41,971 nucleotides of DNA from Planctomycetales bacterium (GTDB lineage: Bacteria; Planctomycetota; Planctomycetia; Isosphaerales; Isosphaeraceae), in assembly GCA_027449865.1 (NCBI GenBank), contig DAIDKV010000107.1, positions 1 to 41,971 of the forward strand, in the 5' to 3' direction. The notes beneath the pieces were generated by a model. It did not search any database and had not been told where the DNA came from. It saw only the letters and a program-made list of their open reading frames with translations. Position numbers and translations under genes: made by a program. Below are positions 14,677 through 22,563 of the stretch, one piece after another (position 1 is the first letter of the stretch; the number at the start of each line of letters is the position of its first letter).

Positions 14677-14930
14677 CCGTCGTACTCCGGCTCTTCCTTG
14701 ATCTCCCGGGCGATCGAGGCGTTCGCCCAGAAGACGACGTTGTCGAGGTCGTTCAACGCCTGCTGGAGTTCTCGCCCGTCGGGACAGAGCTTCGCGAGTT
14801 CCTGGGCGAGTTGGCCGCACATCGCCCGGATGTGCTGGTATCGGCTCGCCTGGTCGCCCTCGGGCGCGTGGTACGTGAACCGGCGCGCGATCTCCTGGAC
14901 GAGCTTGCTGCTGGGGGCCTTGCGCTTCAT
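14673..14930 (-). CDS. acb2-like: Acb2-like cyclic-nucleotide sponge (anti-CBASS)
   Basis: The product has 85 residues, close to the usual length. RFTYHAPEGDQASRYQHIR (17-35), KLCPDGREL (47-55) and VVFWANASIAR (65-75) follow the family pattern F.Y..P..dQ..RY..iR, LCPdsRE and vmWANAaIAR of the Acb2/Tad1 hook domain. Acb2 of Pseudomonas phages is known to sequester cyclic nucleotide signals (CBASS di- and trinucleotides; some bind Thoeris gcADPR), so host effectors stay off. The protein acts in the cytoplasm as a helical multimer. It lies between the adaptor gene (three bases upstream) and the zinc-knuckle peptide, inside the structural operon. Binding specificity cannot be read from the sequence. 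Confidence 0.8.
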   Translation of the reverse strand: MKRKAPSSKLVQEIARRFTYHAPEGDQASRYQHIRAMCGQLAQELAKLCPDGRELQQALNDLDNVVFWANASIAREIKEEPEYDG

Positions 14931-14933
14931 GGC

Positions 14934-16289
14934 TTAGTCCGTATAACCGAGGTGAATCGGGTAGTCGCGGAGCCGCCTACGCAGCGGCCTCCGGATACCC
15001 ACGGCTCGACCCTGGAAGCTCCGCGAGTCCGCGGCCTTCGCGCGGTTCAGCTCTTCGAGGTACTGGTTGCGGGCGGATGGCTTGTCCTTGAGGGTCCGGA
15101 CCATGCCGAGGTGCATCTCGACGCACCGGAGGTAGGCGTTGAGCATCGCGCCTTCCTCGATGTCCACGCGATCCGAGATCGTGTAGGCGAGGCCGGTCAA
15201 GGTCTGGGTCGGCGCGTCGCAGGTCATCACGCTCGTCGCCGAGATCCAGGAGGTGATCAGCGACTCGAACGCGGCCGGGTTCTTCCCGATCTCGCTCGTC
15301 GGCAGGCAGAGCCCGGTGTTGGCGAGCCGGAGCACGCTGCCGACCATGTCGGGCGCGAAGGCCGTGCTCGTCCCGGTGATCACGTTCGAGCCGGCGGTTG
15401 TCGCGATCGTCCCGCCGGCCGCCAGGGCGGGCGTCGATCCGCCCGTCGTCCGGTAGATCCGGAGCGGCCTCGCCCTCCGCTTGTAGATGAAGTCGATCGT
15501 CTTCGACTCGTACGGCCAGGGGAACACCTTGAGCGTGAGCCGGCCGGGGTACTGCTTGTCCCCGGTGATCGTGTAATACTGCGGCGTCCCGGCGGCGAAG
15601 ACGTATCGGTTCTCGTACAGCCACTCGCGAGGGTGGGTGTAGTCCATGCCCCCGAAGTTCCGCTGGTAGAGGGCCTGGTCCTGGGCGATGAAGTCCTCGG
15701 GCAGGAGGTACGTGTCGCGGTAGAGCGTGAACGGCGTGCCGGCCGGCAGGTCGATGTCGAACGTGACCATCGGGTCGAGGGTCAGCACGGTGGCGCTCTT
15801 CATCTCGGCCACCCTGGCGTTCACCTCGCCAACCCGCAGGTATGCACCGTCGCCGGCCCACGCCGGCCAGGTCGTCCCCGAGAGCGTCACCTGGAATGGA
15901 TAGGTCCCAGATGACGACTGGTACTGAATCGAGGCGTTCGTGACCGTGACGCCCGGGTCCTCGTCGGCGCCGACATCCGAGTACCCGGTGCCTTCGACCC
16001 AGTACCCTCCGTCGGTTCCGTAGGCGTACCCCTCGATCGGGGTCGTGGTTGGGGAGGGCGTCGGCGTCGGGCTCGGCGAGGTGATGACGGGGATGGCCGC
16101 CCCGGCGAAGGCACCGCTCGTGATGATCCGGCCGTGCGTGTAGTAGCTCGACCAGTTGTGGGCGTTGATCAGCTCGCGGTACGCTTCGAGCGCCGCCCGC
16201 TTGCAGTCGCGGAGGGCAACGTCGCTCGGGTTGCCGCCCAGGTAGTCGAAGCCATGCTCGACGACATCCTCGAAGGTTGTGAAGCTCAT
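14934..16289 (-). CDS. Head-to-tail adaptor (tail tubular A-like) protein
   Basis: The product has 451 residues. The N-terminus (VVEHGFDYLGG..VALRDCKRAALEAYRELINAHNW) is the helical start of portal-binding adaptor proteins of podoviruses. A disordered SPSPTPTPSPTTTP linker (about 70-85) precedes a beta-rich region with DTYLLPEDFIAQDQALYQRN and KVFPWPYESKTIDFIYKRRARPL, also typical. The C-terminal helix (LNAYLRCVEMHLGMVRTLKD) ends in a basic tail. In the T7/P22 model a ring of adaptors joins portal to nozzle. CAGGAGTCGCAGCC precedes the ATG. It is larger than most adaptors because of the inserted linker and a TTAGSNVITGTSTAFAPDMV beta module. Confidence 0.7.
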   Translation of the reverse strand: MSFTTFEDVVEHGFDYLGGNPSDVALRDCKRAALEAYRELINAHNWSSYYTHGRIITSGAFAGAAIPVITSPSPTPTPSPTTTPIEGYAYGTDGGYWVEGTGYSDVGADEDPGVTVTNASIQYQSSSGTYPFQVTLSGTTWPAWAGDGAYLRVGEVNARVAEMKSATVLTLDPMVTFDIDLPAGTPFTLYRDTYLLPEDFIAQDQALYQRNFGGMDYTHPREWLYENRYVFAAGTPQYYTITGDKQYPGRLTLKVFPWPYESKTIDFIYKRRARPLRIYRTTGGSTPALAAGGTIATTAGSNVITGTSTAFAPDMVGSVLRLANTGLCLPTSEIGKNPAAFESLITSWISATSVMTCDAPTQTLTGLAYTISDRVDIEEGAMLNAYLRCVEMHLGMVRTLKDKPSARNQYLEELNRAKAADSRSFQGRAVGIRRPLRRRLRDYPIHLGYTD

Positions 16290-16316
16290 GGCTGCGACTC
16301 CTGAAGCGGCCGACGA

Positions 16317-16913
16317 TCAGACCGTGGCCGCGATGTCCGCCTCGGTGTAGTCGTCCACCAGCAGCGGGTTCGGGTCCTGGCCGCCGCTCCTCAGAGCATA
16401 GACCTGCTCCCGCATGTCCTCGCGACGGGCGCCGGGGTTTTCGATCATGAGGCTGTCCACCTCGCGCTCGACGATGTCGTCGGCGATCATCACGTCCGGC
16501 ATGGGCTCGGCCTCGCCCGGCTCGTACGTCACATACCCGTCCTTGATCCGGAGGCCCTTGGCCTCGGCGACTCGCAGCACATCGCCGCGATCGGAGACCC
16601 AGGCGGTCGGGTCGCCGGGAAAGCTGGCAAGGCCGGACAGGTAGTATTTGCCGGTCGTGTTGACCCCGGCGGCCTCGGCCTGTGCCCGGAGCCAGGCGCC
16701 CTGGGCGGGGCACTTGGCGAACTGGTCCTCTCCGCTGAAGCGGCCCTCGTTGAAGATGGAGTCGGTCTTGATCCCGGGGAAGCTCCGGCTCGCGAGGCAC
16801 GCGGCAAGATTCACGGAACAACCGTTCTCGCGGCACTCGATGTAGTGCTGGACCCTGGCGGGGGCCTTGATCCCATTGTCGAGCGCTTCGAGCATCAGAG
16901 GATTCAGGGGCAT
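16317..16913 (-). CDS. Hypothetical protein between portal and adaptor
   Basis: The product has 198 residues, starting MPLNPLMLEALDNG. Recognisable stretches are HYIECRENGCSVNLAACLAS, SIFNEGRFSGEDQFAKCPAQ and GAWLRAQAEAAGVNTTGKY. Five Cys residues, two of them close together at ECRENGC, could bind metal. I know the pattern only as an uncharacterised protein near phage portal genes. The C-terminus is acidic (PMPDVMIADDIVEREVDSL). It could be a connector, a head completion protein or a regulator of assembly. The ATG is preceded by GAGGCTCTCCC, a moderate ribosome binding site. The dispersed palindrome lies just upstream. Confidence 0.6.
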   Translation of the reverse strand: MPLNPLMLEALDNGIKAPARVQHYIECRENGCSVNLAACLASRSFPGIKTDSIFNEGRFSGEDQFAKCPAQGAWLRAQAEAAGVNTTGKYYLSGLASFPGDPTAWVSDRGDVLRVAEAKGLRIKDGYVTYEPGEAEPMPDVMIADDIVEREVDSLMIENPGARREDMREQVYALRSGGQDPNPLLVDDYTEADIAATV

Positions 16914-16934
16914 TGGGAGAGCCTCGTCAGTGAG

Positions 16935-16961
16935 ATGCGATGACCAAAATGGGCATCGCAT
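16935..16961. repeat. 27-bp dispersed palindrome, copy 2
   Basis: Arms ATGCGATG (16935-16942) and CATCGCAT (16954-16961) flank ACCAAAATGGG; the flanks G16934/C16962 extend each arm to nine bases. It lies between the portal stop and the start of the next gene. Copies 3 and 6 are its exact reverse complement. Confidence 0.9.
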
Positions 16962-16984
16962 CGGGGCCTGGGGGTGACGCCGGA

Positions 16985-18937
16985 TCAGCCCGGCGCCGGG
17001 ATGTTGCTCGCGGCCTGGGCCTGCTGGCCCGCCTGCGGGACGCCCGACCCTTGCTCCTTGCCGGGGATGACGGGGTTCATCGGCGGGAGCGAGGAGCGGA
17101 ACTGGTAGCGGCTGGGGTCGAGGTCGTTCGCCTTGGCCCAGTCGCCGAGCAGGTTGTTCATGGGCGTCACGTCGCCGGTCTGCTGGGAATACGCCTGGAG
17201 GAGCGGGGCGACGGTCGTCATCGCCATGCTCATCGTCCGCTGCTCCCAGTTCTTGTTGGGCCGCTGCGTGCTGCCCGCCTCGATCCGGTACTCCAGCTCC
17301 GTGCAAGCCTGGACGAGATCCTTGGTCGCGACGTACGTGCCCCACGCCCATGCCCCCATCGGGCCGAGGATCGGCTGCACATCGTCGCCGACGAGATGGT
17401 AACGGGCGGCGACCGCCTCCTTCTTGGCGACTCGCTTCATCCAGCCTTCGACCTGCTTCCGCATGTCATCGGGCCGGACGTTCATGTTGTCGCTGCGGAG
17501 GTTCGCCTCGCTGGCCGAGCGGATCTGCGTCTGGCTGGGCTCGCCGTACATCAGCTCGGTGAGGCCGACCCGCTTGTCGAAGTTGTTCTCGACCGCCTCG
17601 ATGACCCGCCAGATGTCGCCGTTCATCGTGGGATGCTGGAGGAACTGGATCACCTCCTGGATCGTCTTGTGCTCGGCGTCGATCTCCAGGAGCGTCAGGT
17701 CGCGGCCTTCGAGGATAGCGCTCTTGAGTTCCTCGCTGGCCGACTTGAGAACGGCGATAAAGTCGCGGCTCGTGTTCCGGATCTTGGACATCAGGAAGCT
17801 CATCGCCCAGTTGATGAACTTCAGCTCGCCCATGCCGGCCTTGAGATGGGCGAGAGGCCATGGGCAGTTGGGGACGACGTGGAAGTCCAGGACGGAGACC
17901 GGCCACTCGGCGTCCGCCCAGTACGGCGTCGGCCAGGCCACGCGGTCGAAGACGGCCTGTGGGTCCGAGGCGAAGCTCGGGTCTTTACAGAGGTCCGGCG
18001 AGAGGTTCAGAAGGAACGGCGTATTCTCCGCGACTTCGAGGTAGACGTAGTCGCCGAACATCTCCAGGGGTCCGCGCAGGTCACGGCGGATTCCCTTGAG
18101 CCGGCCGCCCATCCCCATCTTGGACCAGATTTTGTAGTAGACGATCAGGTCGTTTGTGAGCCCCTTCTTCCGCTCGAAGAGGGCCTCGTCGTCCGTCTCG
18201 ATGTCCGCCTGCTTGGCCTGCGACTCGCAGTTCCCCTTGAGTGAGCCGGGCCGGAGCCCACGCTCTCGCTCGACCTTCCAGACCGGCTCGACGCACCGCC
18301 TGGCGATCCACGTCGCCGCGTCGAACTTGTAGGCGTCGGGGTCCACGAGCAGGTTGTCGGTCGTGTCGAAGAAGCTCTTGACGACGGCGACCGTGGTGCC
18401 GGGAGGGGTGTACAGCTCCGTCCACATGCAGCCCCGGCCCTTGAGCAGCGTCTCGTCGATCGCCTGGCGGGACTCCTCGGCGAGCCCGTACTCGACCGGC
18501 GTGTAGTTGAGGTAGCTCTCCAGGAGCACCGAGCGAAGGCCGTCGGCCATGATCCGCTGGTTCTCCTGCTGCAAGACGGCCTGGAAGAGCATCGGATCGG
18601 GGAAAAGGGCCGGCGGAACGATGACCGGCATCCGGGGCTTGACCGTCCGCACCGGGTTCTCGGCGTACATCGCCGGGCCGAAGATGGTCACGAACTCGAA
18701 CGCCTTGTTGACGCTCATCTTGAAGCCCGGGTCCACCGACTCGTCGTCGGCGGACCACATCTCTCCCATCAGCTCGTCCCAGTCCCTGGGGCCGTTGAAG
18801 AACGACATGCACTCGTCGGCCGCCTCCTGGAACACCTTGCGCTTGTGGTCGCGGGCGTGCCGAATCTTCGTCATCCAGTGGCTCGCGACCACGCGGAGGA
18901 CGGGATCGAGTTCGTCGTCCGAGTACATGCCGTCCAT
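16985..18937 (-). CDS. Portal protein
   Basis: The product has 650 residues, in the range of podovirus portals. It starts MDGMYSDDELDPVLRVVASHW with GGAGGCCGCG upstream. Signature stretches: VNKAFEFVTIFGPAMYAENPVR near 90, LKGRGCMWTELYTPPG near 165, TDNLLVDPDAYKFDAATWIARR near 195, a helical region with SEANLRSDNMNVRPDDMRKQV near 480 and a Gln/Ala-rich C-terminal tail. A dodecamer of this protein forms the DNA channel at one capsid vertex and contacts terminase and adaptor. Neighbours are terminase upstream and adaptor downstream, as expected. No fused muraminidase or protease domain is present. Confidence 0.8.
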   Translation of the reverse strand: MDGMYSDDELDPVLRVVASHWMTKIRHARDHKRKVFQEAADECMSFFNGPRDWDELMGEMWSADDESVDPGFKMSVNKAFEFVTIFGPAMYAENPVRTVKPRMPVIVPPALFPDPMLFQAVLQQENQRIMADGLRSVLLESYLNYTPVEYGLAEESRQAIDETLLKGRGCMWTELYTPPGTTVAVVKSFFDTTDNLLVDPDAYKFDAATWIARRCVEPVWKVERERGLRPGSLKGNCESQAKQADIETDDEALFERKKGLTNDLIVYYKIWSKMGMGGRLKGIRRDLRGPLEMFGDYVYLEVAENTPFLLNLSPDLCKDPSFASDPQAVFDRVAWPTPYWADAEWPVSVLDFHVVPNCPWPLAHLKAGMGELKFINWAMSFLMSKIRNTSRDFIAVLKSASEELKSAILEGRDLTLLEIDAEHKTIQEVIQFLQHPTMNGDIWRVIEAVENNFDKRVGLTELMYGEPSQTQIRSASEANLRSDNMNVRPDDMRKQVEGWMKRVAKKEAVAARYHLVGDDVQPILGPMGAWAWGTYVATKDLVQACTELEYRIEAGSTQRPNKNWEQRTMSMAMTTVAPLLQAYSQQTGDVTPMNNLLGDWAKANDLDPSRYQFRSSLPPMNPVIPGKEQGSGVPQAGQQAQAASNIPAPG

Positions 18938-18949
18938 CGCGGCCTCCGC

Positions 18950-19255
18950 TTACTTCGAGGGCTTGTCGCTGGTCAGCGCGGAGTAAATCTCCGCGATCCG
19001 CTTCGACTCGTTGGTGAAGTCCCAGAACCCGTTCTCGGGGCTGATCATGGTCCGGGCCCGGGGGTCGTTGACGTGCAGGACGCCGCTCTTCGGGACGCCG
19101 ACTCGGCTCTCCGGCGGGAACACGATCACGTCGCAGGCGTCGCGGCCGGCCCTGGTCACGATGGCCGGGCTGGGCTCGCCGCCGGGGACGTGGAACCAGA
19201 GGACGGGCCCGAGGTCAGGGACGGGCGGCCGGTACTTCGGCTGGGGGGCTGACAT
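18950..19255 (-). CDS. Small conserved phage protein between terminase and portal
   Basis: The product has 101 residues: a Pro-rich start, then VLWFHVPGGEPSPAIVTRAG, CDVIVFPPESRVGVPKSGVLHVNDPRA and NGFWDFTNESKRIAEIYSAL. The order W...G...PAIVT...V.V.VF.P......GV.HV.DPR resembles a small beta-barrel protein common beside portal genes; I know no function. GGAGTACGAAG precedes the ATG. Its start lies 41 bases inside the preceding membrane-protein gene, so translation is probably coupled. Confidence 0.6.
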   Translation of the reverse strand: MSAPQPKYRPPVPDLGPVLWFHVPGGEPSPAIVTRAGRDACDVIVFPPESRVGVPKSGVLHVNDPRARTMISPENGFWDFTNESKRIAEIYSALTSDKPSK

Positions 19256-19472
19256 CTTCGTACTCCTTGCGGAACGGTTGGAATCGCCGGAACGGAAGCC
19301 GCTTCGGCTTCAGGGGTGTCCCGTCGGCCGGGGTCGCGTCCGGCGTCGGGATCAGCTTGAGCGGGGCGGGCGGGTACGCGACCTGCGAGAGAAGAAAGAT
19401 CGCGGCCACCGCCAGGGCCGCGATCACGACCACCTTTCCGCGATCGGGCTCGATCTCGTGCGGCTCGATCAT
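19215..19472 (-). CDS. Small single-pass membrane protein
   Basis: The product has 85 residues from an ATG that overlaps the stop of the previous gene (ATGA). Residues 13-33 (KVVVIAALAVAAIFLLSQVAY) form one transmembrane helix, preceded by an acidic, His-containing stretch and followed by a Pro/Lys/Arg-rich tail, so the N-terminus could be in or out. A pinholin/holin or inner-membrane spanin is possible from topology alone. There is no recognised lysis motif, and the position next to terminase rather than the peptidase gene weakens that idea. Confidence 0.55.
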   Translation of the reverse strand: MIEPHEIEPDRGKVVVIAALAVAAIFLLSQVAYPPAPLKLIPTPDATPADGTPLKPKRLPFRRFQPFRKEYEDVSPPAEVPAARP

Positions 19473-19780
19473 CTCGGGGGCTCCTTGGTCGCGGCGCCCA
19501 AGTCGCCGGTGGCGCCGCTCGTGGAGGGCGGCGGCAGGGTCACGCGGATGGTGTTCCGGCAGTATGCGCACGTCACCCGATACTCTCTCGGGGAGGCGAC
19601 ACTCGGGGCGGGGCACGAGCACGGCCGGGCCGGACCGCACTTGCAGGGCTCGACGGCCGGCGGCGCGGCCGGGAAGGTGCGGCCCCCGTCCATCGCCGGA
19701 AGGACGACGATCAGGACGGCGAGCAAGATGCCGGCCAGGGCGCCCGCCAGGGCCTGCGACTTGAGTATCTTGTCGAGCAT
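19469..19780 (-). CDS. Small membrane protein with Cys clusters
   Basis: The product has 103 residues. Residues 9-30 (QALAGALAGILLAVLIVVLP) form a transmembrane segment. The exported or cytoplasmic tail carries C46-K-C48, C54-S-C56 and C71-A-Y-C74, which could bind one or two metals (zinc-ribbon-like CAYCRNTI), then a Pro/Thr/Ala tail. GGCAGGAGACTCCGTC precedes the ATG. It is coupled to the next small membrane protein. No family is recognised; a two-component membrane complex made with its neighbour is inferred from the overlap. Confidence 0.55.
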   Translation of the reverse strand: MLDKILKSQALAGALAGILLAVLIVVLPAMDGGRTFPAAPPAVEPCKCGPARPCSCPAPSVASPREYRVTCAYCRNTIRVTLPPPSTSGATGDLGAATKEPPR

Positions 19781-19836
19781 GACGGAGTCTCCTGCCTGTT
19801 GAATGCTGAAGCGAAAGCGCGTTTGTCTGATTCTGT

Positions 19837-21687
19837 TTACCACAGCTTGACCGATCCGCCGTGGCCGGACTCCGTCCTTTTCTTGTGCGCCGCCCGCTTC
19901 CTTTTCATCTCCAGGTAGTCGGTCGCGTAGTTGCCCGACCGCTTGATCGGCCGGGGCTTGACCCACCGGAGCTTCGCCATCATCAGGTAGCGGAGGCAGT
20001 CCACCGCGTGGTCGTTGAGCTTGATCGGTTCGTCGGTGACGACGCCGTTCGGGCTCTTGCGGTACGAGTACCGTTCCATCTCCTTGAGGAAGTTCGGGAC
20101 CCGCTCCCACATGACCGCCAGCTCGGAGCGGCCGTCCACGATGTGCAGGGCGCCGTGGACGGCCTCGATGCCGCCCTTCACGTCGTCGCTCGACCACTGG
20201 AAGCGGTGCTCGCCCCGCACGAACTTGAAGCCGAGGGCCTTGAGCGCGTCGGAGTATTGCTGTTCGTGCGTCTTGCCCGAGCCGATCTCGGTGATCCGGC
20301 CGGCCCGGTGGTCGATGATCCCGAACTCGACCGGTCTATGTCCGATCTTGCCGACTAGCTTCTCGGCGAAGATCCGGGCGTTGCAGCTCTTGATGTACAG
20401 CTCGTCGAAGATGATCTTCCGACCGCCGAACGCCCGGTCGGTCGGCGGGGGCACGGCGCAGAAGAGCACGGCGCAGACCTGGCGGCCCGGGTCGATGGCG
20501 CAGTAGACCGTCCAGTCCTCGGGGATCGGGAAGCTCGGGATGCCGTGGCACCCCTTCGGCATGAACTCCGAGTAGACGCGCGAGCCGAACAGGGCGAACT
20601 GGCCCTCGATGCGGACCTTGTACTCGTCGGGCTTGTCCGCCCATTTCCGCTTCATCGCGTCCTTGGCGTGGGTGGCGATGAACGGGTTCGTGTCGATGCC
20701 GAACTGGAACACCTCGATCGACGCCGGGCCCGGGTCGTCCCCGCGCTCGATCGCGGCCTGGCGAGACTCAGCCTCCTCGATCGCCCGCGAGTACAGGTCG
20801 AAGAGCTGGACGGTGCCCGACTGCGGGGTGGCCGACCACATGAACTTGCCGGACTTCACCTTGCCGGTCTTGTGGTTCTTCTGGCGGCGGTCGGCGAGCC
20901 GGGCCGACATCTCGTGATACCAGCCCTCCCGCTCGATTTCCTCGTCGAACGCCACGCCGTCCACGTCCACGCCCTGCGGCCACTCGCCGCCGGAGGAGAA
21001 GAACCACAGCTCCCAGCCGTTCTTCAGCCGGATCGTCTTGGGGACCTCGTCCTTCTTGTTCTCCCACGAGATCGACTGGATGAACCGCTTCGGGATCAGC
21101 GGGGGCGCCTTGACCTTCTGCTCCTCCAGCTCGAAATCCTCGTCCGGCCGGAAGGTGCGCCACTGGCCCGTCGCCGGGTCCTTCACGATGTAGAAGGCCC
21201 CGGGCTTGAAGAGTTTCCGGTAGAAGACCTTCGCGCACTTCGCGAGATCGATGGCGACGAGGATGAAGATCCCGTCCTCCTTCGGATACTTGTCGTGCGG
21301 GTCCTGGCCCGTCACGGCCCTCGAAATCTCGACCATGGTCGTGGTCGTCTTGCCGCCTCGATTGCCGCCCAGGGCGATCCGCTCGTCCGCGTTCGACGAG
21401 AAGAACCGCTCCTGTTCGGGCATCGGCACGAAGAGGCGAAGGGCCTCCATCTGGCGGGCGGCGATCTCGGCGAGGACGCCCTTGAACTCGTCCGCCTCCA
21501 GTTCGCTCAGCCGGCCGGGGTCGGCCGGGGATTCCGGGATGACCGGCTCGAAGTCCGGGATCTCGATGGGTTCCTCGGGCTCGGCGCGGAACGAGGGCGG
21601 CGGGGCCAGGGCCGGCACCTCGCCGGCCACCGTCCGCTTACCCCTCCGCTTCCGGCCCAGGATCGGGTCCGGCGGGGGCGGCAGCAT
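19837..21687 (-). CDS. terL: Terminase large subunit
   Basis: The product has 616 residues. The ATPase half has Walker A GGNRGGKT (107-114), Walker B VDGVAFDEE (242-250) and the coupling motif SATPQSGT near 285. The nuclease half has D399 in YCAIDPGRQ, D459 in GIIDHRAG and D559/D563 in LNDHAVDCLRYLMM, the acidic residues expected of the RNase H-like fold. It is the DNA-packaging motor and headful or site-specific cutter, acting at the portal. The N-terminal 75 residues are Pro-rich and disordered. It starts inside the end of the small-subunit gene (50-base overlap). The packaging mode cannot be read from the sequence alone. Confidence 0.9.
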   Translation of the reverse strand: MLPPPPDPILGRKRRGKRTVAGEVPALAPPPSFRAEPEEPIEIPDFEPVIPESPADPGRLSELEADEFKGVLAEIAARQMEALRLFVPMPEQERFFSSNADERIALGGNRGGKTTTTMVEISRAVTGQDPHDKYPKEDGIFILVAIDLAKCAKVFYRKLFKPGAFYIVKDPATGQWRTFRPDEDFELEEQKVKAPPLIPKRFIQSISWENKKDEVPKTIRLKNGWELWFFSSGGEWPQGVDVDGVAFDEEIEREGWYHEMSARLADRRQKNHKTGKVKSGKFMWSATPQSGTVQLFDLYSRAIEEAESRQAAIERGDDPGPASIEVFQFGIDTNPFIATHAKDAMKRKWADKPDEYKVRIEGQFALFGSRVYSEFMPKGCHGIPSFPIPEDWTVYCAIDPGRQVCAVLFCAVPPPTDRAFGGRKIIFDELYIKSCNARIFAEKLVGKIGHRPVEFGIIDHRAGRITEIGSGKTHEQQYSDALKALGFKFVRGEHRFQWSSDDVKGGIEAVHGALHIVDGRSELAVMWERVPNFLKEMERYSYRKSPNGVVTDEPIKLNDHAVDCLRYLMMAKLRWVKPRPIKRSGNYATDYLEMKRKRAAHKKRTESGHGGSVKLW

Positions 21688-22039
21688 TTCCAGCCATCCT
21701 CTTCAGGTAGTTCATGGCGACGGCCGCAAGCTCCTCGTCCGACATGTCCGAGGGGTTCCGGCCCTTGCCGATCTCGTTGTTCGTGTTGTTGATGATGAGC
21801 CGCTGGACCATCTCGATGATCCGCTGCCGGGTCATCCCGCCCTTGGCCGCCGCCTGGAACTCCGAATGGATGTCCGCGGCCAGGCGATCGGTCCCGCCCC
21901 AACGCTCGATGAGCGAGGCCAGGAGCGCGCCCGAGTCGGTGTTCGGCTTGTGCCCCGCGAGCACCTTGGCGACGGCCGCCGGCAGCTCCGGCTGGGCGTT
22001 CACCGCTCGCTTGGGCCTGGTGGTCCGCTTGGTGGCCAT
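21638..22039 (-). CDS. Probable terminase small subunit
   Basis: The product has 133 residues, starting MATKRTTRPKRAVNAQPELP with a basic N-terminus. A helical core (LLASLIERWGGTDRLAADI; GGMTRQRIIEMVQRLIINN) is followed by a Pro/Gly-rich acidic tail. GCAGGAGCGAGACTC precedes the ATG. Size, charge and position directly upstream of, and overlapping, the large terminase support the small subunit that recognises phage DNA; no diagnostic motif is visible, so the call is mainly contextual. Confidence 0.6.
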   Translation of the reverse strand: MATKRTTRPKRAVNAQPELPAAVAKVLAGHKPNTDSGALLASLIERWGGTDRLAADIHSEFQAAAKGGMTRQRIIEMVQRLIINNTNNEIGKGRNPSDMSDEELAAVAMNYLKRMAGNAAAPAGPDPGPEAEG

Positions 22040-22563
22040 GAGTCTCGCTCCTGCTTCGCTCTCCCCGGGATGCCGGCTCGCGTGCGGCCCATCGGCATCG
22101 GCCCGGTTGAGGCTCGCCGAGAGTCTAGGCTGCCGCCCGGCGGGATCGAGATTTGCCCGGAAAATCGACTGAACGCATAAGCGAAAGGCTGATGCCATCG
22201 AGCGGTACATAAGGAAGCCATACCATGTATCCGAAATACCAGTGTCCATACCAAGGGACCGTACGTATGGCCGACGAGTAAGGAAACGGTAGGGTAAGCC
22301 CGGGATTCCCCGTCGCGTACGCCTGCGCGACACGCCCGCGAGGGGCACGACCCCATCGTCGTCCCCTCTTCACTCCGGCATGCGATGCCCATTTTGGTCA
22401 TCGCATCGTCGGCGACGACGGCCCGTCGCCGGATCGGCGCGATGCGTTTCGTAATCACCGGACGCATTCTCACGAAATTCGCCGCCTGGCTATCCGGACG
22501 GGCCGCGCCCGGTTGGCAAAGCTGTCTCGGAGTCCGATCCACCGATCTCGGCGGGAGAATGCT
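22040..22563. other. Divergent intergenic region between late and early blocks
   Basis: These 524 bases separate the leftward terminase operon from the rightward replication operon and should hold both promoters. I see palindrome copy 3 at 22380-22406, an AT-richer stretch at 22150-22280, a CTGGCTA motif at 22486-22492, and TTTCGT/ACGAAA arms about 20 bases apart near 22446-22476. A possible 18-codon ORF (22225-22281) has AAGGAAG seven bases before its ATG, but nothing else supports it. I cannot place -35/-10 boxes with confidence. Confidence 0.5.
22380..22406. repeat. 27-bp dispersed palindrome, copy 3
   Basis: Arms ATGCGATG (22380-22387) and CATCGCAT (22399-22406) flank CCCATTTTGGT. It is the exact reverse complement of copy 2 and identical to copy 6, and sits in the divergent control region between the late and early blocks. 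Confidence 0.9.

Noticed and set aside
22225-22281. 18-codon ORF with a good ribosome binding site in the divergent gap
   Set aside because: Too short to trust, with no downstream coupled gene; only the AAGGAAG spacing supports it.
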